From Deltaproteobacteria bacterium (GTDB lineage Bacteria; Myxococcota; Kuafuiibacteriia; Kuafuiibacteriales; Kuafuiibacteriaceae), in contig JADJBV010000001.1 in NCBI GenBank assembly GCA_016703535.1, positions 1,240,001-1,304,000 of the forward strand: a DNA stretch of 64,000 nucleotides, given 5' to 3'. This document shows positions 1 through 9,970 of this stretch, piece by piece. The position numbers were made by a program, and so were the translations under genes. Numbering within the stretch: position 1 is the stretch's first letter; every line of letters begins with the position of its first letter. The notes beneath the pieces are model-generated. The model did not search any database and was not told the origin of the DNA. It worked only from the letters and a program-made list of their open reading frames with translations.

Positions 1-849
1 TTCCCACCGGAGCTCGGACTCCGGGAAGGCGACCAGGTGGCCACTGGGGAGGGCGAGGATCTGGGGGGCCGATCCGCTGAACGTCAACTCCCAGAACCAG
101 CTGTCTTGGATCTTGTGGGTTGGCCCAATAAGCCCGTCGGCGCCCAGGGGGGCGAAGAAGAAGCTACGGTCGCCGTCGGCGGCCCCTCGGCGAGACCAGG
201 CGACAGCTCGGGGCGCCAAGGTGTAGCTGAGGTTGCCTTCGGCCGACGAGATCAGCGGAACCGGCGCGCTCCTCGGCTGGCCGCCTGGATCGAGGGACAA
301 CAAGTAGGCCCCCGGCGCTCGGGTCCCAGAGGCGTCCTGAAAGGCGAGCCACCAGCCCTGCTCGTGGGCTTCGAGTTGGGCCGAGGAGATGCTCCAGGCT
401 GCGAGGTCCGGGATCGGCACGACCTCCATCTTTGTTCCGTCATGGACGGCCACCTCCACCGCTTGTTCCCGGGTGTAGACCAGGGCCCAGCCCCCTGGAC
501 GGGTCGCGAAGTCCAAAAGATCGAGAGATCCGGGCGCCGAGTTCTCGGCCACGATCTGCAGGTCCGTTTCACCGAGCGGGGTCTGAGTGGCGACGACGAT
601 CCGAGAGGCAGGGCTGAACCCCTCGGCCTCGCTGCGGGCCAAGAGCCGTCGGTCACCGTCGCTCGAAAGGTGGAACGCCGGCCAGGTCACCTCAGGCACC
701 CGGAGCACCGGCTGCTGGACCTGGCACCGGTGGCGAATGGCGGTGGGCCCGCCGAGGATGGGACCGTCGTTGGGTACCTCGTCCTCGGCGGCACAGCCGA
801 GGCTGATCACCGCCAGGCCAAAGGTGGAGAAGGCACGCCCGAGGCTCAT
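1..849 (-). CDS. Secreted lipoprotein, C-terminus beyond window edge
   Basis: Reading the minus strand from the ATG at 849 gives 283 uninterrupted codons to the window edge, so the C-terminus is missing. The N-terminus (MSLGRAFSTFGLAVISLGC) is a signal peptide ending in a lipobox, with the lipidated Cys near residue 19, followed by an acidic linker. The visible mature part has blocks such as GGWALVYT, GWWLAFQD and LPSGHLVAFP, the spacing expected of a beta-propeller or WD-like surface protein, but I recognise no family. It lies 60 bp downstream of citrate synthase on the same strand and is probably unrelated to it. The reading frame is secure; the function is unknown. Confidence 0.7.
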   Translation of the reverse strand, partial: MSLGRAFSTFGLAVISLGCAAEDEVPNDGPILGGPTAIRHRCQVQQPVLRVPEVTWPAFHLSSDGDRRLLARSEAEGFSPASRIVVATQTPLGETDLQIVAENSAPGSLDLLDFATRPGGWALVYTREQAVEVAVHDGTKMEVVPIPDLAAWSISSAQLEAHEQGWWLAFQDASGTRAPGAYLLSLDPGGQPRSAPVPLISSAEGNLSYTLAPRAVAWSRRGAADGDRSFFFAPLGADGLIGPTHKIQDSWFWELTFSGSAPQILALPSGHLVAFPESELRWE

Positions 850-909
850 CCCCACGCTACGGGCCTGGGGGCGGGTTGGGCTCAGAAAACTGAGACTGTC
901 AAAACGGGG

Positions 910-2238
<1,329 letters not shown>

Positions 2239-2387
2239 GGGGGTCGGGTCCTTGCGGGGCGGAATCTAGCCTTGGCTGGGGGCCAAATGAAAGGCCAAGC
2301 CTGGTCATCTCGGCCAGAATCGAAAAACCCTGGTCCGTAGCCTGTCCCTTGCCAGCCTGGGAGGCCCGCTGTAGCAACCCCGGGACC

Positions 2388-2684
2388 ATGACGCTGAGTG
2401 AGCGTCTGAAGCAGCACCTGGCCGAGTTCGGCAGCCTCGCTTTGGCCGTCTATTTGACCCTTTTTGTGGTGGTCCTGATCGGCTTCGCCATCGGGATCCA
2501 GACCGGGCTCAAGGTCGAGGGGGTGGCCGAAGGTGCCACCTTGTTCGGCGCCGCCTGGGTGGCCACCAAGTTGACCCAGCCGATCCGGATCTTGGCCACC
2601 TTGGCGATCACGCCCCTGGTGGCGGCGGTCGTTCGCAAGGTTCGGGGACCGCGGCCCGAGGAGCCCAGCGATGACGTCCGCTGA
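2388..2684 (+). CDS. Small DUF1279/FAM210-like membrane protein
   Basis: A 98-residue protein with an amphipathic N-terminus (LKQHLAEFG), one strong membrane helix (residues about 15-38), a short soluble segment, a second weaker hydrophobic segment (about 65-85) and a basic, Pro/Glu-rich tail. The arrangement of the opening helix and the later PIRILATLAITPLVA segment resembles the DUF1279/FAM210 family. That match is from memory and only moderate. I start at the ATG at 2388 because the upstream in-frame ATG adds a non-family extension. The 3' end overlaps the next gene by 14 bp, so it is the first gene of a four-gene operon ending in a two-component system. Confidence 0.7.
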   Translation: MTLSERLKQHLAEFGSLALAVYLTLFVVVLIGFAIGIQTGLKVEGVAEGATLFGAAWVATKLTQPIRILATLAITPLVAAVVRKVRGPRPEEPSDDVR

Positions 2685-3099
2685 GCCCGAACGGGTGGCC
2701 CTCTCGGGCTTGTTTCGGGCTTCACCTCTGGCCGGGGTTTTGTCGGTCCTCGGCAACCTTGCGGTGTTTTATGCGGCCCGGGTCGCCGGGGTGTTGGTCA
2801 ACATCCCCGAAGCGCCGGGCTCGACCACCATGGTGCCTTTGGAGCTGCCGCCGGTGGTGATCTCCAGCCTGATGCCGGCCTTCGCCGCCGCCATCGTGTT
2901 GGCCTTGTTGGGGCGCCTCACGGCCTCGCCGCTCTCGATCTTCCGGGGGGTCGCGGTGGTGGTGTTGGTGCTTTCGTTCATCCCGGTGTTCCTCCTGCCG
3001 GCCGGCGTTGGGACCAAGGTGGTGTTGTCGCTGATGCACCTGATCAGCGGTGTGGTGATCACCTTCGTCCTGCTCAAGTTCGGCCGCGGGGCGGGTTGA
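2671..3099 (+). CDS. DUF6069-like four-helix membrane protein
   Basis: A 142-residue protein with four predicted membrane helices (about residues 22-40, 62-82, 90-110 and 115-138). The layout resembles DUF6069: a helix, a short outside loop with a PLELPPVVISS segment, then helices carrying LSFIPVFLLP and LMHLISGVVI. No catalytic residues are visible. The start overlaps the upstream small membrane gene by 14 bp, and the stop is one base before the GTG of the sensor kinase. This coupling suggests a membrane partner or sensor accessory of the kinase, but that is inference only. Confidence 0.75.
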   Translation: MTSAEPERVALSGLFRASPLAGVLSVLGNLAVFYAARVAGVLVNIPEAPGSTTMVPLELPPVVISSLMPAFAAAIVLALLGRLTASPLSIFRGVAVVVLVLSFIPVFLLPAGVGTKVVLSLMHLISGVVITFVLLKFGRGAG

Positions 3100-3100
3100 G

Positions 3101-4036
3101 GTGGCGGTGCGGTTCCGGGCCCCGGCCAACGTCTTGCTGCAACGCGCGCAGCTGACGTTGATCCTGGCGGTCCTGGTGCCGACGGTGTTGATGACCGCCC
3201 TCGGCATCATCCAGCTGGTGGTGGGGACCGGTTCGGTGAGTTTGGTGATGGGGATCTTGTTCGTCACCTTCTGCACCACCTCGTTGACCGGCTACATCTT
3301 GGGCTCGATCCTGATGAGCCGGGGCGCCTCTTTGGCCCGGGTGCAGCACGACTTTGTCTCTTCCGTGTCCCATGAGCTGCGGACCCCGTTGACCTCGATC
3401 CGGATGTTCATCGAGACCCTTCGGGACGAACGCCTGACCGATCCGGTCGAGAAGGAGAAGTGCCTGAGCCTGCTCTACCGGGAGGTGGAGCGGCTGGAGG
3501 GGCTGGTGGCCCGGGTCATCGATCTCTCCCGGCTCGAGACCGGGCGCCGCGCCTTCGAACAAGCGCCGGTTCGGGGTGAAGACTTGGCCCAAGACGCCTT
3601 GTTGGCCTTCAAAGCGGCGACCTTGAGTTCGCCGGTCGAGGTTCAAAGTTCGGTGCAGCAAGGCCTGGTGGTGTTGGGGGATCGATCGGCCTTGGCCTTG
3701 GCCGTGACCAACCTCTTGGTGAACGCCTGGAAGTACACGCCCCCCGCTGACAAACACATCGCCCTCTCTTTCAGCGGTGGAGAGCGGGAGGTGGAGATCA
3801 CCGTGCGCGACAACGGCTGCGGCATCCCCAAAGATGAGCAGCGGCTGATCTTCGAGCAGTTCGAGCGGGGTCGAGCGGCCGTCGACATGCGGGTGCCCGG
3901 CACGGGGCTGGGGTTGGCCATCGTTCGCGCCATCCTCAACGCCCACGACGGCAAGATCGAGCTGCACAGCGAGGTCGGCAAAGGTTCAGAGTTCCGGCTT
4001 CGGCTCCGCCGCCACTATCCGGGAGGAAAGACATGA
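3101..4036 (+). CDS. Sensor histidine kinase without extracellular sensor domain
   Basis: Autophosphorylating sensor kinase of the inner membrane, 311 residues. Two helices (about 18-42 and 47-70) are separated by only a few residues, so there is no periplasmic domain, the layout of intramembrane-sensing kinases. There is no HAMP or PAS domain. The HisKA box is FVSSVSHELRTPLTS with phospho-acceptor His about residue 91. The ATPase domain has the N box (NLLVNAWKYTP), G1 (DNGCGIP) and G2 (GTGLGLAIV). The GTG start is one base after the upstream membrane protein stop. The end overlaps the response regulator by 4 bp, so the two form a coupled pair. The signal may be relayed by the two small membrane proteins upstream. 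Confidence 0.93.
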   Translation: MAVRFRAPANVLLQRAQLTLILAVLVPTVLMTALGIIQLVVGTGSVSLVMGILFVTFCTTSLTGYILGSILMSRGASLARVQHDFVSSVSHELRTPLTSIRMFIETLRDERLTDPVEKEKCLSLLYREVERLEGLVARVIDLSRLETGRRAFEQAPVRGEDLAQDALLAFKAATLSSPVEVQSSVQQGLVVLGDRSALALAVTNLLVNAWKYTPPADKHIALSFSGGEREVEITVRDNGCGIPKDEQRLIFEQFERGRAAVDMRVPGTGLGLAIVRAILNAHDGKIELHSEVGKGSEFRLRLRRHYPGGKT

Positions 4037-4737
4037 ACGGCCGCCCGGTCTTGATCGTAGAGGACGACGAGGCGATCGCCACCGGCCTGGCCATGAACCT
4101 GCGGCTCGAGGGCTTTTTGCCGGAGGTCGCCGACGACGGCGAACAAGGGGAGGCCCGGTGGTTGGCGGGCGAATGGGCCCTGGTCCTCTTGGACATCGGC
4201 CTCCCCAAAAAGAATGGACTCGAGGTCCTGCGGGAGGTCCGGGAACGGGGCAACGTGACCCCGGTGATCGTGTTGTCGGCCCGCGAAGGTGAATACGACA
4301 AGGTCGCGGCCTTGCGCCTGGGCGCTGACGACTACGTGACCAAACCCTTCGCCTTGGCGGAGCTGATCGCCCGGGTGGTGGCGGTCCTGCGCCGCACCGA
4401 TCCCAAACCCAGCAGCGGCGCTGGGAAGAGCAACGTCCCGGTGGTCCGCTTCTCGGACGTGGTCGTGAACCCCGGCACCCGCACGGTCCACAAAGGCGGC
4501 GAGCTGGTGAAGTTGACCCACCTGGAGTTCGAGCTCCTTTGGTTCTTTTGGGCCAACCCGCTCCAGGTTTACAGCCGTGAGGAGCTGCTGAAGCGGGTCT
4601 GGGGCGTGACCCACGGCGGCAGCAAACGGACCGTCGACAACTTCGTGGCCCAACTCCGGCAAAAACTCGAGGACGACGCCGAGGCGCCCCGGCACTTCCT
4701 CACCGTCAGGGGCTCGGGCTACCGCTTCGAACCTTGA
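4033..4737 (+). CDS. OmpR/PhoB-family response regulator
   Basis: DNA-binding response regulator of 234 residues, partner of the kinase it overlaps by 4 bp. The receiver domain (1-120) has the acidic pair in VEDDE, phospho-acceptor Asp about residue 54 in LLDIGLP, the Ser in VLSAREG and Lys about residue 104 in YVTKPFA, so it should be fully functional. The C-terminal winged helix (about 135-234) has the usual LTHLEFELL, VWG and TVDNFVAQLRQKLE segments and ends in the family-typical VRGSGYRFEP. The target promoters are not evident. Its stop lies 22 bp from the convergent stop of the pseudokinase gene, and I see no strong terminator in that gap. Confidence 0.95.
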   Translation: MNGRPVLIVEDDEAIATGLAMNLRLEGFLPEVADDGEQGEARWLAGEWALVLLDIGLPKKNGLEVLREVRERGNVTPVIVLSAREGEYDKVAALRLGADDYVTKPFALAELIARVVAVLRRTDPKPSSGAGKSNVPVVRFSDVVVNPGTRTVHKGGELVKLTHLEFELLWFFWANPLQVYSREELLKRVWGVTHGGSKRTVDNFVAQLRQKLEDDAEAPRHFLTVRGSGYRFEP

Positions 4738-4759
4738 GCGCCGCCGTCGACGGCGATCC

Positions 4760-7700
4760 CTATTGGCGCCACGCGCGCAGCGCCGCTTCGCGCCGAGCGG
4801 GATCTTTGGAGAGCAGCAAGGAGATGGTGGCCCACAGCGGGTGCCCCGAGATCGGCGCTGGCTCCTCGCCGAGGAGGCGCCCGTAGTACAAGGCGTGACC
4901 CGGCGGTCCAAAGGGCTGGCGCCCCGACACGGCTCGGTAGAGCAGGGCACCGAGCAAAAAGAGATCGGCCTCGGGTCCGTAGTGATCTTGGGTGAGGAGC
5001 TCGGGCACGGCGCACCCGGCCTCGGCCCGGGCCAGGGGGTGAGGGCCTCGGTCGATCAAGGTGGCGTAGCCCAAGTTCAAGAGGTGGGGTTCGTTGCCCA
5101 GCAGGCCCACGTCTTCGCCGAGGAGCCGGCCCAAGATCACCTCCTGTTGATGGGCGTGATCCAGGGCCGCGACCAGGCCTGGCAACCAGGGGCTCGGATC
5201 CCGAGGTCCCGCGGCCAACACCGGCTCCAGGGACGGCAAAAGTCGGGCTTCGTAGGCCAACCAGGCCCACTCGGCGGTGGTGCCTTGGGCCACTTTGGTG
5301 GGCAGCCCCGGGTGATCGAGGCGAGCCGCCACCGCTTGCTCCAGATCGAAGAGGGCGGTGCGTTCGTCGCCGCTCAGGCCCCAGCGGGCCGTCGCCGGCA
5401 AGGGCAAGACCAAGATCTCGAGGGGCTGATCATCCCCCTGGAAGTGGCCGAGGTGCCGGGGCAGTGGGCCGTCAACGGGGAGAGCAGGGCCGAGCTCGGG
5501 AGGGGCGGGCATCTCCAGGGTCGGCGGGCCCGGCGGGCGCGGCTCTTCCCAGGTCGGGACGTCCAGGGCGAGCTGCAGATCTTCGGTGCCCAGGGGCGGA
5601 TCATCCTCGAGCAGCACCAAGGCCGAAGGATCGAGGGGCGCCGGCGGCGGCGTCTGGACCCGGGGCAAGGGCAAGGGCACGGCGGGGCCCGGCACGGTGA
5701 GCAGATCGTTCGTCGAGGGGCGTTGGCCCTCCTGGGGTTCGATCAACGCGGTAGGGGCGCCCGCGGACCAGATCGAACCGGCGATCCGTCGCGGAAAACG
5801 TCCGTCGACCTGGGTCATCAGATCGAAGAGGGCCCCGTCGGAGGATCGCTGCACGACCGGCCGATCCCAGCGGGCGCTCTGATGTTGGCTCTCGACTCTC
5901 ACGCGTTCCCCCGAGTCGAGCTCCACCAGGATCCCTTTGGGATAGGCCCGCAGCAGGTTCATCAACAGATCGGCCAAGCGGGGATCGGTGCGCCCGGCCT
6001 GATCGTTGAGCAACACCGCCAGCGCCTCAAGGGGCATCAGCGGCGGAGAGCCGGGCGGCAAGAGCCCGGTCGTCAGTCGATCGTAGGCCTTGGCCACGTT
6101 TAAGATCCGTCCGTAGAGGTGCCGGCGGGGCCGAGCCTTGCCCCACGCCGAAACCTCTTCGGGATGCACCGCACTCTCCAAGGCGGCCACCGCCCGCAGC
6201 TGGATCGCCCGGGGGGAACCGCCCGCCGCCAAGAGGCGCGCAAAAGAGCGATGGGCCGCGGCCCGGGAGGACAGGTCTTCGGGCGAAAGGGCGCCGAGTT
6301 CGGAGAAGAGGGCGGCCATGCCCAGGTCCACCAGATCGGCCCGAGGCACGCCCAAGGCGTGGCCCAAGGCGATCGACAACACGCAGGCGTTGGCCGGGTG
6401 CAGCTCTTCGATGGGCGCACCCTCGTGGTTGCCCGCGAGGCGCAAAAGGAAGTCGAGCCGATCCCCCGACAACTCCACCAGATCTTGGACGATGCGCACC
6501 GCCCGCAAGGTCGGCACGTGGTCAGCGGACCGCAGGGCGTCGCGCTCTTTGTAGACCCGCTCGTTTTGCTCTCGCACCGCCAAGATCGCCTTGGCGTAGA
6601 GCTGCACCGCCATCACCCCTCGATCGACCTTGAGCTCTTCGTCGCTTTCGTCTTGAAATCGCTGCAGGCCGAGGAGCTCGACCTCGGCCAGGTCGGCGGG
6701 CGTAAAGCCGCTCTTCGACTGGCTCTGGCTGGGCGCAAAGAGCAGCACCAAACGTTGCATCGCCTCGAAGGTTGGTTGGGTGCGGAGCTGGATCCCGCCC
6801 AAACCGTGGGACTCGAGCATTGCCCGCAAGGTGCTCATGGTGTCGAAGGTCCGGCCCTCGAAGCGCAGGCGCACGCTGTTGAGGATCACCGAACTTTCGA
6901 CGAAGCGGATGGTGAAGCCGCCGGTCGCCGCGTACAGCCCCAAGGCCGCTTCGTTCAGTTGGTTGAGGCCGTGTTCGAAGGCCCGGTTGGAGACGTCGTG
7001 GATCTGGCCGGTCCGGATCGCCATGAAGAGGGCGGTCAAGAAGCTCTTCCCCAGCTCTAGAGCCTTGGGGGACAGGCTGCTCTTGTCGGTGGCCGCCGCC
7101 GGGACCGTGAGATCCGAGCTCATCGGCAGGCCCAGGTTGCCGGTGCCCTCCTTGCGCCCGGCCGCGGCCCGCAAAACGTATTCGGGCCCTCGGGGATCGG
7201 GGGCCTGGGGTTCATGGCGGAGGTCCTGCTCGGACCACAAGGCCGGACGAACCACCCGGCCCTCCTTCATGCCGTTCAAGGCCTCTTTGGCGGCCTCCCG
7301 CACCTGGCCGTCGGCCACCGTGGCGGCTTTTTTCAGGGCCGCGATCGAACCTTGGGTGGGGATCAGGCGGAGGGCCCGGGTGGCGGCCCGGGCGATCTCC
7401 ACCGTGCCGCGGCTGGGGCCTTCGCCGTTGGCCCGGGTGATCAACCGGACCAACAAACCGATGCCCTTGGCCCCGACCACCAGGGCGTAGCTGTCCAGGA
7501 GCGCTTGTTGGTAGTTGGCCGGCGCCTTCTCCAGGTCGCTGCGTTGGGCGCGCTCCAGGAGGACCTGCTCTCCCGCGGCGCTGGGGCGATGACCGAGGAG
7601 GCGGGCCCCCATCGCCTGGACCCGGGGCGCCGGATCGTCGAGCAACCCCAGGGCCAGGGCGTCCACCTGCGGGTTGGGCAAACTCTCAACCAAGTGCAGG

Positions 7701-8962
7701 CCTTCTTTGACCACGTAGGCCAGCTCACTCTTCAGGAGGGCCAACACCGGCTCCAGATCCGGCAGCCCCACCTCGAGGGCCAGCCCGGTGATCGCCCGGC
7801 GCCGGAGCGGATCCGAGACTGTCGGCAAGGCGCTGAGCAGGCCGGGCACGGCCCGAGGACCGATGGTGCGGATCAACTTGCCCAGGGCCAAGAGGCCTTC
7901 GCTGGACGCGACGTGGCTGGTGACCACCGGGCGCAAGCGGGCCTCGCTGATCGCCTCTTCGATCCAGCGGGCGGCGATCTCCTTGACGTGGGCGAAGTCG
8001 GCCAGGGCGCTGAAGCCGGCGACGATCCGGGCCGCCTGCTCCAGATCGTCTCGAACCAAGGCCGAGTCGAACAAGGTCAAGAGCCCCTGGGCCAGCGCCT
8101 CGTTTTCGCCCGGCAAGAGGTCGCCGCTGGCGAAGGCCTGCACCGCCCAATACAGGGTCCGGACCCCCAACTTTTGATCGATCTCTCCTTCGGCCTCGGC
8201 CAACAGCTCGGCGGCGTAGCTGGGCGGGTGGAGCAGCCCCCGGGCCGGGTGAAAGCCGGGCGCCAGGGCCTCCACCTCTCCGAGCTGATCGGCGATCACC
8301 TTCGCCGGGAGATCGGCCCGATCGAAGTGGATGGTCCGAGGCGACAACTCGGCCTTTTTTCCGCCGTAGATGGCGCGCAAGAGGCCGTCGACCTGGGCCT
8401 CCAGCGCCTTCAAGGCTTCGGCCGACAACGCGCCGCCTTGGGCATCGACCACGTTGGAGTCCACCGCCAGGTAGCGGATGTGAGCCACGTCGTGGCGCCA
8501 GAGCAGCGACACCAGGTCGTCGCCGAGGCCCGAAAAGGTCAGGCCCTGGAGGGTCGCGTCGAGGAGGACCTTGATCTCCTTCGGCTCCAGGCCGCGGTAG
8601 AAGTCGAAGCGGCGGATGCCCTCTCGGTAGTAGACGAAGGGCAGGCCATCTTGACCGTCTTCGGCGAAGATCCGCTCGCCGTCGGTGTACAGGCCGTCGG
8701 AGCGGATCCGGACCGAAACCTCTTCGTGGTGGGCGAGGAGTTCGGCGAAGGCCAACTCCAGCTCCTCTTGGGCGTGCACCAAGACCGGGTTGTTTTCGCG
8801 GTAGAGGCGTCGGGCCCGGACCGCTTTGGAGAGGGCTGAGAAGACCCGGGCGGCCCGCCGGGCGGGGCCTTCAGGGGGAGCGGTGGAGTCCGGTTGGGCC
8901 AGGCCTCCTTCTGTAGTCCGAATTCGGGATTGTTGAAAGGTTTCCCCGGTCTGGAGCAACAC
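4760..8962 (-). CDS. HEAT-repeat protein with degenerate HD-GYP-like and pseudokinase domains
   Basis: Very large protein, about 1400 residues. An N-terminal region (about 30-260) carries segments such as KAVRARRLYRENNPVL. HEAT-like helical repeats follow (about 355-565). An HD-GYP-like region (about 630-1020) keeps YGRILNVAKAYDRLTTG, but the HD site reads FSELG instead of LLHDIG. A low-complexity Pro-rich linker leads to a C-terminal protein-kinase-like lobe (about 1170-1400). There the catalytic loop reads EVILGRLLGEDVGLL instead of HRDLKxxN, and the DFG site reads LNLGYA. Both catalytic domains therefore look dead. No clear ribosome site supports the start: I chose the GTG at 8962, which clears the divergent neighbour, while an ATG at 9151 would overlap it heavily. 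Probably a signalling scaffold. Confidence 0.75.
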   Translation of the reverse strand: MLLQTGETFQQSRIRTTEGGLAQPDSTAPPEGPARRAARVFSALSKAVRARRLYRENNPVLVHAQEELELAFAELLAHHEEVSVRIRSDGLYTDGERIFAEDGQDGLPFVYYREGIRRFDFYRGLEPKEIKVLLDATLQGLTFSGLGDDLVSLLWRHDVAHIRYLAVDSNVVDAQGGALSAEALKALEAQVDGLLRAIYGGKKAELSPRTIHFDRADLPAKVIADQLGEVEALAPGFHPARGLLHPPSYAAELLAEAEGEIDQKLGVRTLYWAVQAFASGDLLPGENEALAQGLLTLFDSALVRDDLEQAARIVAGFSALADFAHVKEIAARWIEEAISEARLRPVVTSHVASSEGLLALGKLIRTIGPRAVPGLLSALPTVSDPLRRRAITGLALEVGLPDLEPVLALLKSELAYVVKEGLHLVESLPNPQVDALALGLLDDPAPRVQAMGARLLGHRPSAAGEQVLLERAQRSDLEKAPANYQQALLDSYALVVGAKGIGLLVRLITRANGEGPSRGTVEIARAATRALRLIPTQGSIAALKKAATVADGQVREAAKEALNGMKEGRVVRPALWSEQDLRHEPQAPDPRGPEYVLRAAAGRKEGTGNLGLPMSSDLTVPAAATDKSSLSPKALELGKSFLTALFMAIRTGQIHDVSNRAFEHGLNQLNEAALGLYAATGGFTIRFVESSVILNSVRLRFEGRTFDTMSTLRAMLESHGLGGIQLRTQPTFEAMQRLVLLFAPSQSQSKSGFTPADLAEVELLGLQRFQDESDEELKVDRGVMAVQLYAKAILAVREQNERVYKERDALRSADHVPTLRAVRIVQDLVELSGDRLDFLLRLAGNHEGAPIEELHPANACVLSIALGHALGVPRADLVDLGMAALFSELGALSPEDLSSRAAAHRSFARLLAAGGSPRAIQLRAVAALESAVHPEEVSAWGKARPRRHLYGRILNVAKAYDRLTTGLLPPGSPPLMPLEALAVLLNDQAGRTDPRLADLLMNLLRAYPKGILVELDSGERVRVESQHQSARWDRPVVQRSSDGALFDLMTQVDGRFPRRIAGSIWSAGAPTALIEPQEGQRPSTNDLLTVPGPAVPLPLPRVQTPPPAPLDPSALVLLEDDPPLGTEDLQLALDVPTWEEPRPPGPPTLEMPAPPELGPALPVDGPLPRHLGHFQGDDQPLEILVLPLPATARWGLSGDERTALFDLEQAVAARLDHPGLPTKVAQGTTAEWAWLAYEARLLPSLEPVLAAGPRDPSPWLPGLVAALDHAHQQEVILGRLLGEDVGLLGNEPHLLNLGYATLIDRGPHPLARAEAGCAVPELLTQDHYGPEADLFLLGALLYRAVSGRQPFGPPGHALYYGRLLGEEPAPISGHPLWATISLLLSKDPARREAALRAWRQ

Positions 8963-8991
8963 CCGGCGCGGCGGGCCGATAACCCAACGAG

Positions 8992-9966
8992 GTGTCCGGG
9001 ATCGGTAGCGTGGGCGGGATCTCCGAGATCCCGGTGACGACGGGGGTGGAGGCGTCGGGTCCTGCCGAGAGGGTGCCCCCTCCCGAGTTCCCTTTTGCGC
9101 CCCGGATCCTGGAGTTGCCGTTGGTGGGCCTGCCGCCGGCCCAGCCCGCACTTTTGCCCGAGTGGGTGGCCTTGGGCGCCTACGCGGCCCACAGCTACGA
9201 AGACCCGCGGCCCAGTTCGCCCGCCCGCCGCCTGATCCAGACGGTCTTCGGGCCGATCCCCAGCCCAGCGGTCGGGGGCCGGGTCTACGACCTCAACGAC
9301 AAGCCCTGGGAGCACCACTTCCCGGAGCGCTTTTTGGTCGGGGACGGTGGCCACACCCGGGCGATCATCGGCGTCGACCAACGCCCGGGCACGCCCCTCG
9401 ATCTGCACCTGGGTCGGATCGTCGCCCAGATCCCCCGGCGCAACGGGGTCATCGATCCCGAGGACGCGATCCAGTTCGTCACCCACCACACCTTGGACTA
9501 CGTCGGCTGGGCCGAGGGGGGCGCCTTTGGAGATGGCCGGCCGACGCTCCCTTGGGATCGTCAGGTCCAGCTGCCACCCACGATCTTCAACGCCTTTGAT
9601 CGGGCCGCCCAAGATGCCCCGGGCCTCGGGTGGCGCGATGCCGAGGCCGAGTGCCCGGTGGTGCCCCTGGAACGGTGGCTCAACCTTCGCCTCGGCTACT
9701 GCATTCAACAGAGCTTGGTCGCGGCGCTGGTGCTCGATCGGGTCGGGGTTTCGGTGCGGGTGGTGAACGGCGCCATCGATCAAGGCCCCGGTCGCTCCAG
9801 CGGCCACACTTGGGTCGAGACCTTGGACGGTCGGGTGATCGACCCCGGGTGGCGGTTGATCGTCCCCAAGTTCAAGAACTCCGATCCCCTGTTCCCCGAA
9901 CGTTATTGGGTGGGCGATAGCTACCGCTTCGAGAGCACCAACTACCCGTATCTGATCCTGTCGTGA
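8992..9966 (+). CDS. Transglutaminase-like protein with possible Cys-His-Asp triad
   Basis: 324 residues, no signal peptide and no family I can name. The C-terminal third has the order and spacing of a transglutaminase/papain-like fold: LGYCIQQSLVAALVLD (Cys about 237 at the start of a helix), SSGHTWVE (His about 272) and VIDPGW (Asp about 284). This pattern suggests a protease, amidase or transglutaminase, though it may be a non-enzymatic relative. The N-terminal half is rich in Pro and aromatic residues with no recognisable motif. The start is a GTG; another GTG at 9046 is possible. The bciA-like gene follows after 4 bp, so the two are co-transcribed. The functional link is unknown. Confidence 0.65.
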   Translation: MSGIGSVGGISEIPVTTGVEASGPAERVPPPEFPFAPRILELPLVGLPPAQPALLPEWVALGAYAAHSYEDPRPSSPARRLIQTVFGPIPSPAVGGRVYDLNDKPWEHHFPERFLVGDGGHTRAIIGVDQRPGTPLDLHLGRIVAQIPRRNGVIDPEDAIQFVTHHTLDYVGWAEGGAFGDGRPTLPWDRQVQLPPTIFNAFDRAAQDAPGLGWRDAEAECPVVPLERWLNLRLGYCIQQSLVAALVLDRVGVSVRVVNGAIDQGPGRSSGHTWVETLDGRVIDPGWRLIVPKFKNSDPLFPERYWVGDSYRFESTNYPYLILS

Positions 9967-9970
9967 TCCC

